Below, one piece after another: positions 26,404-35,013 of a DNA stretch of 64,000 bases. The DNA lies in contig CAJTBF010000010.1 in assembly GCA_910574195.1 (NCBI GenBank), positions 1 through 64,000 on the forward strand. Direction: 5' to 3'. How positions within the stretch are numbered: position 1 is the first letter of the stretch; each line of letters opens with the position of its first letter. The stretch is from Lachnospiraceae bacterium (GTDB lineage: Bacteria > Bacillota > Clostridia > Lachnospirales > Lachnospiraceae). The notes under the pieces were generated by a model. It had not been told where the DNA came from and did no database searches. It worked only from the letters and a program-made list of their open reading frames with translations. The translations under genes and the position numbers were made by a program.

Positions 26404-26456
26404 AGTTGGGGACAGAGTGATTCCACAGGTACATGTGACAGAAGGAGGGACCAGGC

Positions 26457-27050
26457 ATGATGGAAGAGGCAATTGCGTTTGCAACGAAGGCACATGAAGG
26501 ACAATTCCGGAAGGGAACCAGGCGGCCGTACATTGTTCATCCGTTGGAAGTATCGGAAGTGGTGGCGGAGATGACGGACGATGAGGAAGTGATCTGTGCG
26601 GCAATTCTGCATGATACGATTGAAGATTGCCCGGAAGTGACAGAGAAGATACTTTGCAGCCGCTTTGGAGAGAGGGTTGCCCGGCTGGTTCAAGGAGAGA
26701 GTGAAGACAAGTCCAAATCCTGGGAGGAACGCAAAGGGACGACGATCCGGCATTTGCGGACGGCGTCCAGAGAACTGCAGATGATCGGTCTGGCAGATAA
26801 ATTGTCGAATATGCGGGACATTGACCGGGATTATCCGATTTTGGGAGAGGGACTTTGGATGCGTTTTCGAATGCAGAGCAGGCAGGCCATCGGCTGGTAT
26901 TATAAGGGAGTCATGGAGGCGCTGGAAAAGGAGTTCCGGGGGGTTCCCGCATTTGAAGAATATTGTGGTCTGGTAAAGAAGTATTTTGGGGATGCGCCGG
27001 CGTCGCTGGAATGGAAAGAGGAACGGAAACGGAGGGGCAAAGATGCATAA
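26457..27050 (+). CDS. Small HD-domain hydrolase (MESH1/SpoT-hydrolase-like)
   Basis: The 197-residue protein has the metal-binding HD phosphohydrolase layout: EGQFRKGTRRPYIVHPLEV, LHDTIEDC (His-Asp near residue 52, Glu-Asp near 56) and a later LADKLSNMRDI. This is the ppGpp-hydrolase-like subgroup in which the domain stands alone. It could hydrolyse (p)ppGpp or another nucleotide. The gene overlaps the following parA by 8 bases, so the two are translationally coupled. AGGAGG precedes the start. Confidence 0.8.
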   Translation: MMEEAIAFATKAHEGQFRKGTRRPYIVHPLEVSEVVAEMTDDEEVICAAILHDTIEDCPEVTEKILCSRFGERVARLVQGESEDKSKSWEERKGTTIRHLRTASRELQMIGLADKLSNMRDIDRDYPILGEGLWMRFRMQSRQAIGWYYKGVMEALEKEFRGVPAFEEYCGLVKKYFGDAPASLEWKEERKRRGKDA

Positions 27051-27825
27051 TACAAAAGTAATCTGCTTTGCGAATAATAAGGGAGGCAGTGGGAAATCCA
27101 CCACCTGTTCCAATGTAGGATATGCATTGTCACTTCATGGGAAGCGTGTACTTCTGATTGACGGGGATATGCAGTTAAACCTTTCTTTGTCGCTGTTTGA
27201 CGAGGATCAGGTGCTGGCGTTTGCAAGAAGTGAAAAGAATCTGTATGAAGGGATCAAAAAACAGGCGGATCTTGCCGAATTTATTGTGCCCTCCCCGTTT
27301 GAGAATCTGGACCTGATCCCTTCCTCTACGCTGATGAGTTCCATAGAATACGAACTGTTTACAAAATGGCAGAGAGAGTACATTCTGAAAAAATGTCTGT
27401 CGGGGATTGTTTCTTCCCGTCAGTATGACTATCTCCTGATTGATGCGCCGCCCACATTGGGCGGTTGGGTAATGAATATATTGTGCGCGTCCAATGAGGT
27501 GGTGATTCCCGTGGAATCTACCCCCTGGGGGTTGTTCGGACTGGGGAACATGTTTGAATTCTTAAAGGAAGTGGAACAGATTACGCCGGATTTGAAATTG
27601 GGCGGTGTGGTGATTACCAGGGTGGATACGAGGAAAAGTTATTTCCGGCAGACACTGGACGTGCTGTGGGAATTGGACGGAGTAAAGGTATTTGATACGT
27701 ATATCCGTGTGGACAGTTCCATAGAATGGTCGCAGGATAATCATATGCCGGTTATGGCGTATAAAAAAGGCTGCCGCAGTGCCCGGGAATATGAAAAGCT
27801 GGCGGAAGAGATTATGAGGAAATAA
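27043..27825 (+). CDS. Orphan ParA/Soj-like P-loop ATPase
   Basis: The 260-residue protein has the deviant Walker A KGGSGKSTT near residue 13, LLIDGDMQLNL, and Walker B YDYLLIDAPPTLGG: the ParA/MinD signature set. No ParB, parS-like repeat or replication gene is nearby, so a plasmid-partition role is unlikely. It is squeezed between an HD hydrolase (8-base overlap) and an AraC regulator (3-base gap). I infer a positioning or regulatory ATPase acting with one of these, with no known precedent that I can name. Confidence 0.85.
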   Translation: MHNTKVICFANNKGGSGKSTTCSNVGYALSLHGKRVLLIDGDMQLNLSLSLFDEDQVLAFARSEKNLYEGIKKQADLAEFIVPSPFENLDLIPSSTLMSSIEYELFTKWQREYILKKCLSGIVSSRQYDYLLIDAPPTLGGWVMNILCASNEVVIPVESTPWGLFGLGNMFEFLKEVEQITPDLKLGGVVITRVDTRKSYFRQTLDVLWELDGVKVFDTYIRVDSSIEWSQDNHMPVMAYKKGCRSAREYEKLAEEIMRK

Positions 27826-27828
27826 ACG

Positions 27829-28797
27829 ATGCATCAGGAGCTGCTCAAGGCGTTATCAGTGATTACCGAAGAAGAAAAAGTGATTTTAAGCGGGGAAGGC
27901 AATATTGATCCGCAGATATATACGGAAAAAAAGGAATGGGTGGTGGACAGTGAGAAATTGCTGCAGCGGGGGAAGCTGATCCAGGTGCGCCCCCATACCC
28001 GGTTTGTAAAATTTCCCAAACACCGCCATAATTATGTGGAAGTCATCTATATGTGCCAGGGGACCACGATGCATGTGATTAATGGGGAGGAAGTAATGCT
28101 GGAGCCGGGGGATCTGCTGTTTTTAAATCAGCATTCCGAACAGGAAATCCTGCCGGCCGGAGAGCGGGATATCGCGGTGAACTTTATTATTCTGCCGGAA
28201 TTTTTTGACACGGCTTTTTCTATGATGGGTGCGGAGGAAAGTATGGTGAAGGAATTTCTGGCGGGAACGCTCTGCGGAAGAGAACAGCAGATTTCTTATT
28301 TGTATTTTCACGTGGCGGATGTGCTTCCGATACAGAATCTGGTAGAAAATATGGTCTGGACGATCTTTTACGATCTGGGAAACAAGCGGAGCTGCAATCA
28401 GATTACCATGGGATTGCTGCTTTTACAGCTTTTGAATTATATGGATAAGATGGAGACGGGAAGTTCCCGCTTTGATATGGAACTGACGGGGAATGTGCTG
28501 AATTATATTGAAGAGCACTATAAGAACGGAAGTCTGTCGGAACTGGCGTCTTTGATGAATTACGATGTATACTGGCTCAGCCGGGAGATCAGGAAGCGTA
28601 CCGGGAAGACGTACAAAGAACTTCTGCAGGCAAAGCGGATGAATCAGGCGGTGTATCTGCTGGGAAGCAGCAGACTGTCGGTGACAGATATTATTGAGTC
28701 CGTGGGATATGACAATACCAGTTATTTTTACCGGAAGTTTCGGGAGCGTTACGGGATGAGTCCAAAGGAATATCGGCAGAAAATACTGGAGAAATAG
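27829..28797 (+). CDS. AraC-family regulator with cupin sensor domain
   Basis: The 322-residue protein has an N-terminal cupin-like domain (VKFPKHRHNYVEVIYMCQG, MLEPGDLLFLNQ), a helical linker, and a C-terminal AraC DNA-binding domain with two helix-turn-helix units ending SYFYRKFRERYGMSPKEYR. This architecture is common for sugar-responsive activators such as RhaS/RhaR. The rhamnose genes begin 0.8 kb downstream, which makes a rhamnose-sensing role plausible. However, it is coupled to the parA gene by a 3-base gap. Confidence 0.85.
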   Translation: MHQELLKALSVITEEEKVILSGEGNIDPQIYTEKKEWVVDSEKLLQRGKLIQVRPHTRFVKFPKHRHNYVEVIYMCQGTTMHVINGEEVMLEPGDLLFLNQHSEQEILPAGERDIAVNFIILPEFFDTAFSMMGAEESMVKEFLAGTLCGREQQISYLYFHVADVLPIQNLVENMVWTIFYDLGNKRSCNQITMGLLLLQLLNYMDKMETGSSRFDMELTGNVLNYIEEHYKNGSLSELASLMNYDVYWLSREIRKRTGKTYKELLQAKRMNQAVYLLGSSRLSVTDIIESVGYDNTSYFYRKFRERYGMSPKEYRQKILEK

Positions 28798-28872
28798 GAT
28801 TCCTGTTTGTATCGCATCGGGTACGATGTGCCTGTGCCGGGGAATCTCAATGATTCGGGAGGGAGAAGAAAG

Positions 28873-29469
28873 ATGAGTCAATGGAAGATTTTATTATTGG
28901 GAGACGAGGAAAAAGCGTTGTATCATCCTTTAAGCAGAGTGCTTTCGGGAGTACGTGCTGCTCTGGAGCCTTTGGGAGAATTGCGGGTCTGTACGGATTA
29001 CGCCGGTCTTTCTGTGGAAGACCTGAAAGAATATGATGTGATCGTCAGTTATCTGGATTGTCCGCAGGAATTAAAGGGGTTTGACAACTGTCTGGCAGAA
29101 TATGCGGAGGACGGAGGCAGACTGCTGGCGCTGCATAATGGGATTATTACACCGCCGGGAAGCCGGATTGAGCGGGTATACGGCGGAAATTTTATTACCC
29201 ATCCGCCATATGATCTGCTGCAGTACCACTGGAAAGGAAAAGAAGACTTTTCCATGGAGGAAGAACCTTATATGGTAGAAGAGATGGACCGGAAAAATAA
29301 AGTATTTCTTCAGTTTGTATATAAAGAGGAGACCTATACTGCCGGATGGTATCGGAAAGCAGGGAAGGGATATTGTTGTTTTTTGTCTCCCGGACATGAC
29401 CGGCGAACGACGGACAGAAAGGTTTTTCAGGAATTACTGCGGGAGTGTGTACAGGGGCTGCTGGAGTGA
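28873..29469 (+). CDS. ThuA-like glutamine-amidotransferase-fold protein
   Basis: The 198-residue protein resembles the ThuA domain: ILLLGDEEKALYHPL, a DVIVSYLDCPQEL strand, GGRLLALHNGI at the nucleophile-elbow position, GGNFITHPPYD, and a late SPGHDRR. The catalytic Cys of true amidotransferases is absent, as is usual in ThuA proteins. ThuA proteins are linked to sugar (trehalose, keto-sugar) use, but their reaction is unclear. It lies between the AraC gene and rhaB, with a strong terminator after it. Confidence 0.7.
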   Translation: MSQWKILLLGDEEKALYHPLSRVLSGVRAALEPLGELRVCTDYAGLSVEDLKEYDVIVSYLDCPQELKGFDNCLAEYAEDGGRLLALHNGIITPPGSRIERVYGGNFITHPPYDLLQYHWKGKEDFSMEEEPYMVEEMDRKNKVFLQFVYKEETYTAGWYRKAGKGYCCFLSPGHDRRTTDRKVFQELLRECVQGLLE

Positions 29470-29490
29470 CAATATCATACACGTGCAAAT

Positions 29491-29527
29491 AAGGTCGTAT
29501 TTTTATGTAAATAACGACCTTTTTTTG
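29491..29527 (+). terminator. Intrinsic terminator between thuA-like gene and rhaB
   Basis: Arms AAGGTCGT and ACGACCTT with a 15-base loop, followed by seven T residues. Confidence 0.85.
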
Positions 29528-29548
29528 TGCGGTTTTACCAATTATAAT
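29521..29548 (+). promoter_or_regulatory. Likely promoter of rhaB
   Basis: A consensus TATAAT at 29543-29548 sits 16 bases after a weak TTTTTT at the -35 position formed by the terminator tail. The poor -35 fits an activator-dependent promoter, consistent with AraC-type control. Confidence 0.4.
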
Positions 29549-29584
29549 AGGGATAGATTCGAAAAAGTGTAAAGGAGGCACAAA

Positions 29585-30982
29585 ATGGGAAAGTATTATT
29601 TGGCTGTTGATATCGGAGCATCCAGCGGCCGGCACATGCTTGCCTCAGTCGTGGACGGAAAGATGCAGCTGGAGGAAGTCTATCGCTTTCCAAACGGGAT
29701 GGACAATGTGGACGGTACCCTGTGCTGGGATGTGAAGCGTCTGTTTGCCGAGATTAAGAATGGATTGAAAAAGTGCAAAGAGCTGGGGAAGATTCCGGCA
29801 TTCATGGGAATTGATACCTGGGCGGTAGATTACGTTTTGTTGGATGCAAAGGATCAGATTCTGGGGAATTCCGTTGGATACCGCGACAGCCGCACGAACG
29901 GAATGGACGAAAAGGTATATGAGACAATTTCTTTGCAGGATCTGTACGCAAGGACAGGAATCCAGAAACAGATGTTCAATACCATCTATCAGTTGATGGC
30001 AGTGAAGCAGTCCCATCCGGAGCAGATGGAACAGGCGGAGGCCATGTTGATGATCCCGGACTATTTTAGTTTTCTGTTAACCGGGGTGAAAAAGATGGAA
30101 TACACCAATGCCACGAGTACGCAGTTGGTGAATCCGAAAACCAATGATTGGGATTACGAGCTGATCGAAAAGCTTGGCTATAATTCCGGGATGTTCCGTC
30201 CGGTATCCATGCCGGGAACGGTAGTAGGGAATTTCACCAAAGAGATACAGGAAGAGGTGGGATTTGACTGTACGGTAGTTCTTCCGGCAACGCACGATAC
30301 TGGTTCTGCGGTTCTGGCAGTGCCGACCAATGACGATAATGCCATTTATATCAGTTCCGGAACCTGGTCTCTGATGGGAATTGAGAGAAAGGAAGCGGAC
30401 TGCTCCATGGCCAGCATGGAGGCCAATTTCACCAATGAGGGCGGATATGATCATCGCTATCGCTATCTGAAAAACATCATGGGATTGTGGATGATCCAGT
30501 CCGTGAAAAAAGAATTTGAGGAAGATCTGTCTTTTGCAGAGATCTGTGAGCGGGCGTCCAGGGAAACGATTCCCTCCATTGTAGATTGTAATGACGATTG
30601 CTTTTTCGCACCGAAGAGTATGATCGAGGCAGTGCAGAATTTTTGTGAGAAGACGCAGCAGCCGGTGCCGAAGACCGTAGGAGAGATTTCAGCCGTTGTT
30701 TACAACAGTCTTGCAAAATGCTACGGCGATACGGTAAAAGAGATTGAGGCGATTACCGGCAATACATACGATACAATCTATGTAGTGGGCGGCGGTGCGA
30801 ACGCAGGGTATCTGAACGAACTGACGGCAAAGTATACCAAAAAGAGAGTTTCCGCCGGGCCCAACGAGGCGACGGCCATTGGAAATATTACGGTACAGAT
30901 GCTGCAGGACGGCGTATTTGCAGATCTCCCGGAAGCACGGATCTGCATTGAGCGGTCCTTTGATATCAAATATTATGAATAA
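29585..30982 (+). CDS. rhaB: Rhamnulokinase
   Basis: The 465-residue FGGY-family kinase begins with YYLAVDIGASSGRHM, the RhaB hallmark. It has MGIDTWAVDYVLLD, GYRDSRT, THDTGSAVLAVP, YISSGTWSLMG and the C-terminal VVGGGANAGYLNELTA. It phosphorylates L-rhamnulose to L-rhamnulose 1-phosphate. AAAGGAGG precedes the ATG. The isomerase follows 238 bases later. No L-rhamnulose-1-phosphate aldolase of the RhaD type is next to it; a class II aldolase occurs at 48345. Confidence 0.93.
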   Translation: MGKYYLAVDIGASSGRHMLASVVDGKMQLEEVYRFPNGMDNVDGTLCWDVKRLFAEIKNGLKKCKELGKIPAFMGIDTWAVDYVLLDAKDQILGNSVGYRDSRTNGMDEKVYETISLQDLYARTGIQKQMFNTIYQLMAVKQSHPEQMEQAEAMLMIPDYFSFLLTGVKKMEYTNATSTQLVNPKTNDWDYELIEKLGYNSGMFRPVSMPGTVVGNFTKEIQEEVGFDCTVVLPATHDTGSAVLAVPTNDDNAIYISSGTWSLMGIERKEADCSMASMEANFTNEGGYDHRYRYLKNIMGLWMIQSVKKEFEEDLSFAEICERASRETIPSIVDCNDDCFFAPKSMIEAVQNFCEKTQQPVPKTVGEISAVVYNSLAKCYGDTVKEIEAITGNTYDTIYVVGGGANAGYLNELTAKYTKKRVSAGPNEATAIGNITVQMLQDGVFADLPEARICIERSFDIKYYE

Positions 30983-31073
30983 AGTAACAAAGAAAAGCAG
31001 TTATGTAAAAGTAAGAAAAAGCCATTGAAAGAACTCATGCGCAAAGGAAACTGCCAGCGGGCGATGTCTTATA

Positions 31074-31125
31074 TTCTGCGTATGCGAAACAGGCGACGGG
31101 CTTCCGAAAATTCGCAGACGCAGAA
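31074..31125. repeat. Two-step stem-loop in the rhaB-rhaA spacer
   Basis: Arms TTCTGCG-ta-TGCGAA and TTCGCA-ga-CGCAGAA give 7 plus 6 bp with one internal bulge around a 22-base loop. It has no T-run. The surrounding 30983-31220 spacer shows no gene but has a compositional pattern unlike its neighbours and may be a dispersed intergenic repeat. Confidence 0.45.
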
Positions 31126-31220
31126 AACCGTTGTTCAGAGATATTTTGTTTGTCGATAGCACAAAAAGACGTCGGCGGCAGGTTCTTTGTATAAAAGTAA
31201 AAAAGAGGAGGAACACAGAC

Positions 31221-32474
31221 ATGAGCAGATATGAATCAGCAAAGGCAATCTATGCAAAATTAGGCGTGGACACAGACGCGGCGATTGAGAAGTGCAAGAC
31301 CGTTCCGGTTGCGCTGCACTGCTGGCAGGGGGACGACGTAACCGGATTTGATCAGGACGGTCCGCTGACCGGCGGGATTCAGACCACAGGCGATTATCCG
31401 GGAAAGGCAAGGAATCCGGAAGAGTTGTTTGCAGATATGGACAAAGCGATCAGCCTGATGCCTGGAAAGAAAAAGATCAATGTACATGCCAGCTATGCGA
31501 TTTTTGAGGACGGGGAATTTGTAGACCGTGACAAGATCGAGCCAAAGCATTTCCAGAAATGGGTAGATTTCGCAAAGGAGAGAGGCATGGGACTGGATTT
31601 CAATCCTACTTTCTTCTCTCATCCAATGATGAAAGACGGACTGACCTTGTCCAGCCCGGATGAGGAGGTAAGAAGATTCTGGATCAACCATGGAAAAGCA
31701 TGTGTCCGTATCTCCAAATATTTTGCAGAACAGACGGGGATCCCGTGTGTGATGAACATCTGGACTGGCGATGGATATAAGGATATTCCGGCAGATCGTA
31801 TGGGACCAAGGGTGCGCTATAAAGAATCCATCGACGAGATTCTTTCCGAACCTTATGATCCGAAGATGGTAAAACCATGTGTAGAATCCAAAGTATTTGG
31901 AATTGGTGTGGAAGCTTATACCGTAGGTTCCGCAGAATTTTCACTGAGCTATGCAGCGGCAAACAGGGAAAAGTGTCTGCCTTTGATGGATAATGGACAT
32001 TATCATCCGACGGAGGTGGTATCTGATAAGATCCCGGCTCTGTTGACGTTCTTCCCGGAGATCGCTCTGCATGTAACCCGTCCGATTCGTTGGGACTCCG
32101 ATCATGTCGTACTGTTTGATGATGAGACGAAAGAAATCGCACAGGAGATCGTTCGCTGTGAGGGCGGTCTGGACCGTACCTATATTGCGCTGGATTACTT
32201 TGATGCATCCATCAACAGAGTTTCCGCATGGGTAACCGGATTCAGAAGCTTCCAGAAAGCGCTGTTGAACGCACTGTGTACGCCGAGCGCAATGCTCAAA
32301 GAGTTGCAGGATACAAACCAGATGAGCAAAAAGATGGCTTTGATGGAAGAATGCAAGACACTTCCGCTGGGAGATATCTGGGAAGAATATTGCAGACAGT
32401 GCGGCGTAGCTGCTGAAGGCTGGTTTGCAGAGATCGAGAAGTACGAAGAAGAGGTACAGAGTAAGAGAGTCTGA
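31221..32474 (+). CDS. rhaA: L-rhamnose isomerase
   Basis: The 417-residue protein matches RhaA throughout: VPVALHCWQGDDVTGFD near the start, NVHASYAIF, LDFNPTFFSHP, IWTGDGYKDIPADR, MDNGHYHPTE and RPIRWDSDHVV, which supply the metal-binding and catalytic residues of this TIM-barrel isomerase. It interconverts L-rhamnose and L-rhamnulose. AGAGGAGG lies before the ATG. With rhaB it covers the first two steps of rhamnose catabolism. Confidence 0.94.
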   Translation: MSRYESAKAIYAKLGVDTDAAIEKCKTVPVALHCWQGDDVTGFDQDGPLTGGIQTTGDYPGKARNPEELFADMDKAISLMPGKKKINVHASYAIFEDGEFVDRDKIEPKHFQKWVDFAKERGMGLDFNPTFFSHPMMKDGLTLSSPDEEVRRFWINHGKACVRISKYFAEQTGIPCVMNIWTGDGYKDIPADRMGPRVRYKESIDEILSEPYDPKMVKPCVESKVFGIGVEAYTVGSAEFSLSYAAANREKCLPLMDNGHYHPTEVVSDKIPALLTFFPEIALHVTRPIRWDSDHVVLFDDETKEIAQEIVRCEGGLDRTYIALDYFDASINRVSAWVTGFRSFQKALLNALCTPSAMLKELQDTNQMSKKMALMEECKTLPLGDIWEEYCRQCGVAAEGWFAEIEKYEEEVQSKRV

Positions 32475-32566
32475 GACTTCTGACACAGAGTATCGTAGAA
32501 AGATTGTAGTTTGAGCTATGTTTCTATATTCCATAGGAATTTGGAAGAGAAATCGTCAGTGAAAAT

Positions 32567-32622
32567 GAGGAAGCATCGTAACATAACTGTTTGATCAGTT
32601 GTGGAGCGAGGCTTCCTCTTTT
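32567..32622 (+). terminator. Intrinsic terminator after rhaA
   Basis: Arms GAGGAAGC and GCTTCCTC enclose an inner AACTG/CAGTT stem; TTTT follows the outer arm. Confidence 0.75.
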
Positions 32623-32742
32623 CTGTTTTTAAAGAAGAAAATTCGTGTTACCTATATTTCAACAAGTAAGTCTGTTCTGTCAGAGGATGATCTTTCTCTA
32701 AATAAAAATATATCGTTGTCTGCTTATATGTGTTGATTTTTA

Positions 32743-33444
32743 TTATACATGCTGCAGCGTTTCCGCCTCCGGTTCCAGTAGATGCAATCCTGCGGTAGCC
32801 GTTACCGGAAGGGAGAACGTGATACTGCCCGCCGGAGTACTGGGACCGGCCTGCTCCATAATGGCACGCATAATCTCGTTTTTCTGCCCGGAACGAACCA
32901 CAATAAAAATCAGTTCTTTTTCCTCGGCAAGAGAGATCCCGAGGAATTTTTTTGCATGTTCCGCCCCGGTTCCTTTTGCATGAATAACCGTGCCGCCGGG
33001 GGCTTTTGCACTTCTGGCGGCGTCCATGACCGTTTCGATATGTCCGCCGTTTGCAATCGTAATCAGAAGTTCAAAATCTGTATTTTTCAATGCGCTTTCC
33101 TCCTTCATTTGCATTTCCTGTCCGACAGTAAGATATTGTAATGTTTTTTTTCCGCCAATGCTGGAAATAGGGATCAGAAAGGCAATTCCCCTGCCAGGAA
33201 TGTCAATTTGAATTTTCTGATAGAGTTCTTTTCTCAGTCGATTCCATGTATCCAGTGTCAAAAAGGCAAAGTAAATTGCTTTTTCCGTCGCTTCAATTCC
33301 GAGATAATCCAATATAGCGCTGCCGGCGGTGCCAGCGCCTAATGTAGTGAGTGTAATGTGGATATTGTTTTCTTTGAAAAAAGCAATATATTTACTGCGC
33401 ATTCCCCGGTTTGTAATCAATCCCATAAGATATAGATTGTACAT
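32743..33444 (-). CDS. Double PII-like (nitrogen-regulator-type) protein
   Basis: The 233-residue protein appears to contain two PII-like ferredoxin-fold halves. The second half has FELLITIANGGHIETVMDAARSAKAPGGTVIHAKGTG and FLGISLAEEKELIFIVV, close to the PII pattern in which the loop after the second strand binds nucleotide. The PII Tyr modification site is not evident. It follows the DUF1538 gene by 17 bases with AAAGGAGG, so it probably senses a metabolite and regulates that membrane protein, as PII proteins do for transporters. Identity of the ligand is unknown. Confidence 0.75.
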   Translation of the reverse strand: MYNLYLMGLITNRGMRSKYIAFFKENNIHITLTTLGAGTAGSAILDYLGIEATEKAIYFAFLTLDTWNRLRKELYQKIQIDIPGRGIAFLIPISSIGGKKTLQYLTVGQEMQMKEESALKNTDFELLITIANGGHIETVMDAARSAKAPGGTVIHAKGTGAEHAKKFLGISLAEEKELIFIVVRSGQKNEIMRAIMEQAGPSTPAGSITFSLPVTATAGLHLLEPEAETLQHV

Positions 33445-33461
33445 TCTGTATCCTCCTTTTC

Positions 33462-34997
33462 TTATAGTTCGATGATATCATCTTCCGCCCAGATATCCAG
33501 ATAGGATTCTGTAGTGTCTGCTGCGGTTTCGGTATGCCGGCGGGATTTCCACTGGTAGGCGGCTCCCAGTATCTGTATCGCGATTAGAGGAGTCATGGCA
33601 ACCATGGCGACGATCCCAAACGCATCTTGCACAATATTTCCCCCCACCGCCTGACAGGCTCCCATGGCAAAAGGCAGGAGAAAGGTAGCGGTCATGGGAC
33701 CCGAGGCGACGCCGCCGGAGTCAAATGCGATGGCGGTAAAAATTTTTGGTACAAAGAAAGACAAAACGATGGCCAAAATATATCCCGGAACGATAAACCA
33801 GAAAATGGAGATTCCGGTAAGTACACGGAGCATCGCGATTCCCACGGAAACGGCAACACCGAAGGAAAGACTGATTCCCATAGATTTTCCGGAGATCGCC
33901 CCGGAGGTAATCTCCTCTACCTGTTCCATTAATACATAAACGGCCGGTTCTGCTTTGACAATGAAAAAGCCGATAAACATCCCGATGGGAATCAGGATAA
34001 AACGATAAGGCAGACCCGCAATCATCTGCCCCAGGTGATTCCCGGCGGGCATGAATCCGATGTTTACTCCGGTCAGGAACAAAACCAGGCCGATATATGT
34101 ATAGGATATTCCGATGACAATTTTAAGCAATGTTTTTTTCTTCAATTTCAGAGAGAAGATCTGAAAAAGAGTAAAGAAGGCGGCGATCGGAAATAGAGAA
34201 ACAGCGATTTCTTTTATGTATTTTGGGAACCCCTCGGCAAAACAATGCCACAGTTCCACCGAATTTTGAATGTTGGGAATATGGGGCGGGATATAACCGG
34301 CCTCATCCGGGTGATAGACCAGTCCCAGCAGCAGTACGGCAAGAATCGGTCCGATGGAGCAAAGAGCGACCAGCCCGAAACTGTCGTCTTCTGCATGCTT
34401 ATCGCTTCGGACCGCGGCAAAACCGATACCCAGCGCCATAATAAACGGAACGGTCATGGGGCCGGTGGTGACGCCGCCGGAGTCGAAAGCAACGGCCAGA
34501 AAATCTTTTGGAACGAAAAAGGTCAGGGCGAATACAAAAAGATAAAACAGAATTAGAAAACCCGAAAGTCTTTTTGAGAACAGCATACGGAGCATAGCGA
34601 CCATAAGAAAGAAACCGACACCGCACGCGACGGCCAGAATCAGGATTTGGTTTGGAATGGAGGGTACCTGTTCTGCCAGTACCTGGAGATCCGGCTCGGA
34701 GACCGTAATTACAAATCCCAGTACAAAACACAGAAGAAGTACAATGCCAAGATGCATGGTTTTTGCCATTTTTGTTCCGACCTTTTCTCCCATGGGAGTC
34801 ATAGAAAGTTCGGCTCCCAGGGTGAAAAACATCATGCCGATAACAAGGAGCACTGCGCCAAATAAAAACAGGAGCAGAATACTTGGCGGGATAGGCGCGA
34901 TGGTAAAACTTAAGGAAGATACAATGACAATAATTGGGAGGACGGCTTTCAGCGCATCGGTTAGTTTTTCCGCTAATTTTGTCTGAAGATAGATCAT
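33462..34997 (-). CDS. DUF1538 membrane protein with two internal repeats
   Basis: The 511-residue polytopic protein is made of two homologous halves. Each ends with a near-identical loop (FVPKDFLAVAFDSGGVTTG and FVPKIFTAIAFDSGGVASG, each followed by PMT), suggesting an inverted or pseudo-symmetric transporter or channel. DUF1538 proteins are commonly encoded beside PII-like genes, as here. The start follows AAAGGAATC, 16 bases after the aldehyde dehydrogenase stop. Substrate unknown; the acidic tail could contact the PII-like partner. Confidence 0.75.
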   Translation of the reverse strand: MIYLQTKLAEKLTDALKAVLPIIVIVSSLSFTIAPIPPSILLLFLFGAVLLVIGMMFFTLGAELSMTPMGEKVGTKMAKTMHLGIVLLLCFVLGFVITVSEPDLQVLAEQVPSIPNQILILAVACGVGFFLMVAMLRMLFSKRLSGFLILFYLFVFALTFFVPKDFLAVAFDSGGVTTGPMTVPFIMALGIGFAAVRSDKHAEDDSFGLVALCSIGPILAVLLLGLVYHPDEAGYIPPHIPNIQNSVELWHCFAEGFPKYIKEIAVSLFPIAAFFTLFQIFSLKLKKKTLLKIVIGISYTYIGLVLFLTGVNIGFMPAGNHLGQMIAGLPYRFILIPIGMFIGFFIVKAEPAVYVLMEQVEEITSGAISGKSMGISLSFGVAVSVGIAMLRVLTGISIFWFIVPGYILAIVLSFFVPKIFTAIAFDSGGVASGPMTATFLLPFAMGACQAVGGNIVQDAFGIVAMVAMTPLIAIQILGAAYQWKSRRHTETAADTTESYLDIWAEDDIIEL

Positions 34998-35013
34998 AAA
35001 ATCAAGATTCCTT

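Noticed and set aside
27043-27825. Plasmid or ICE partition gene
   Set aside because: No ParB, replication, relaxase or integrase genes in the window, and it is coupled to an HD hydrolase and AraC gene.
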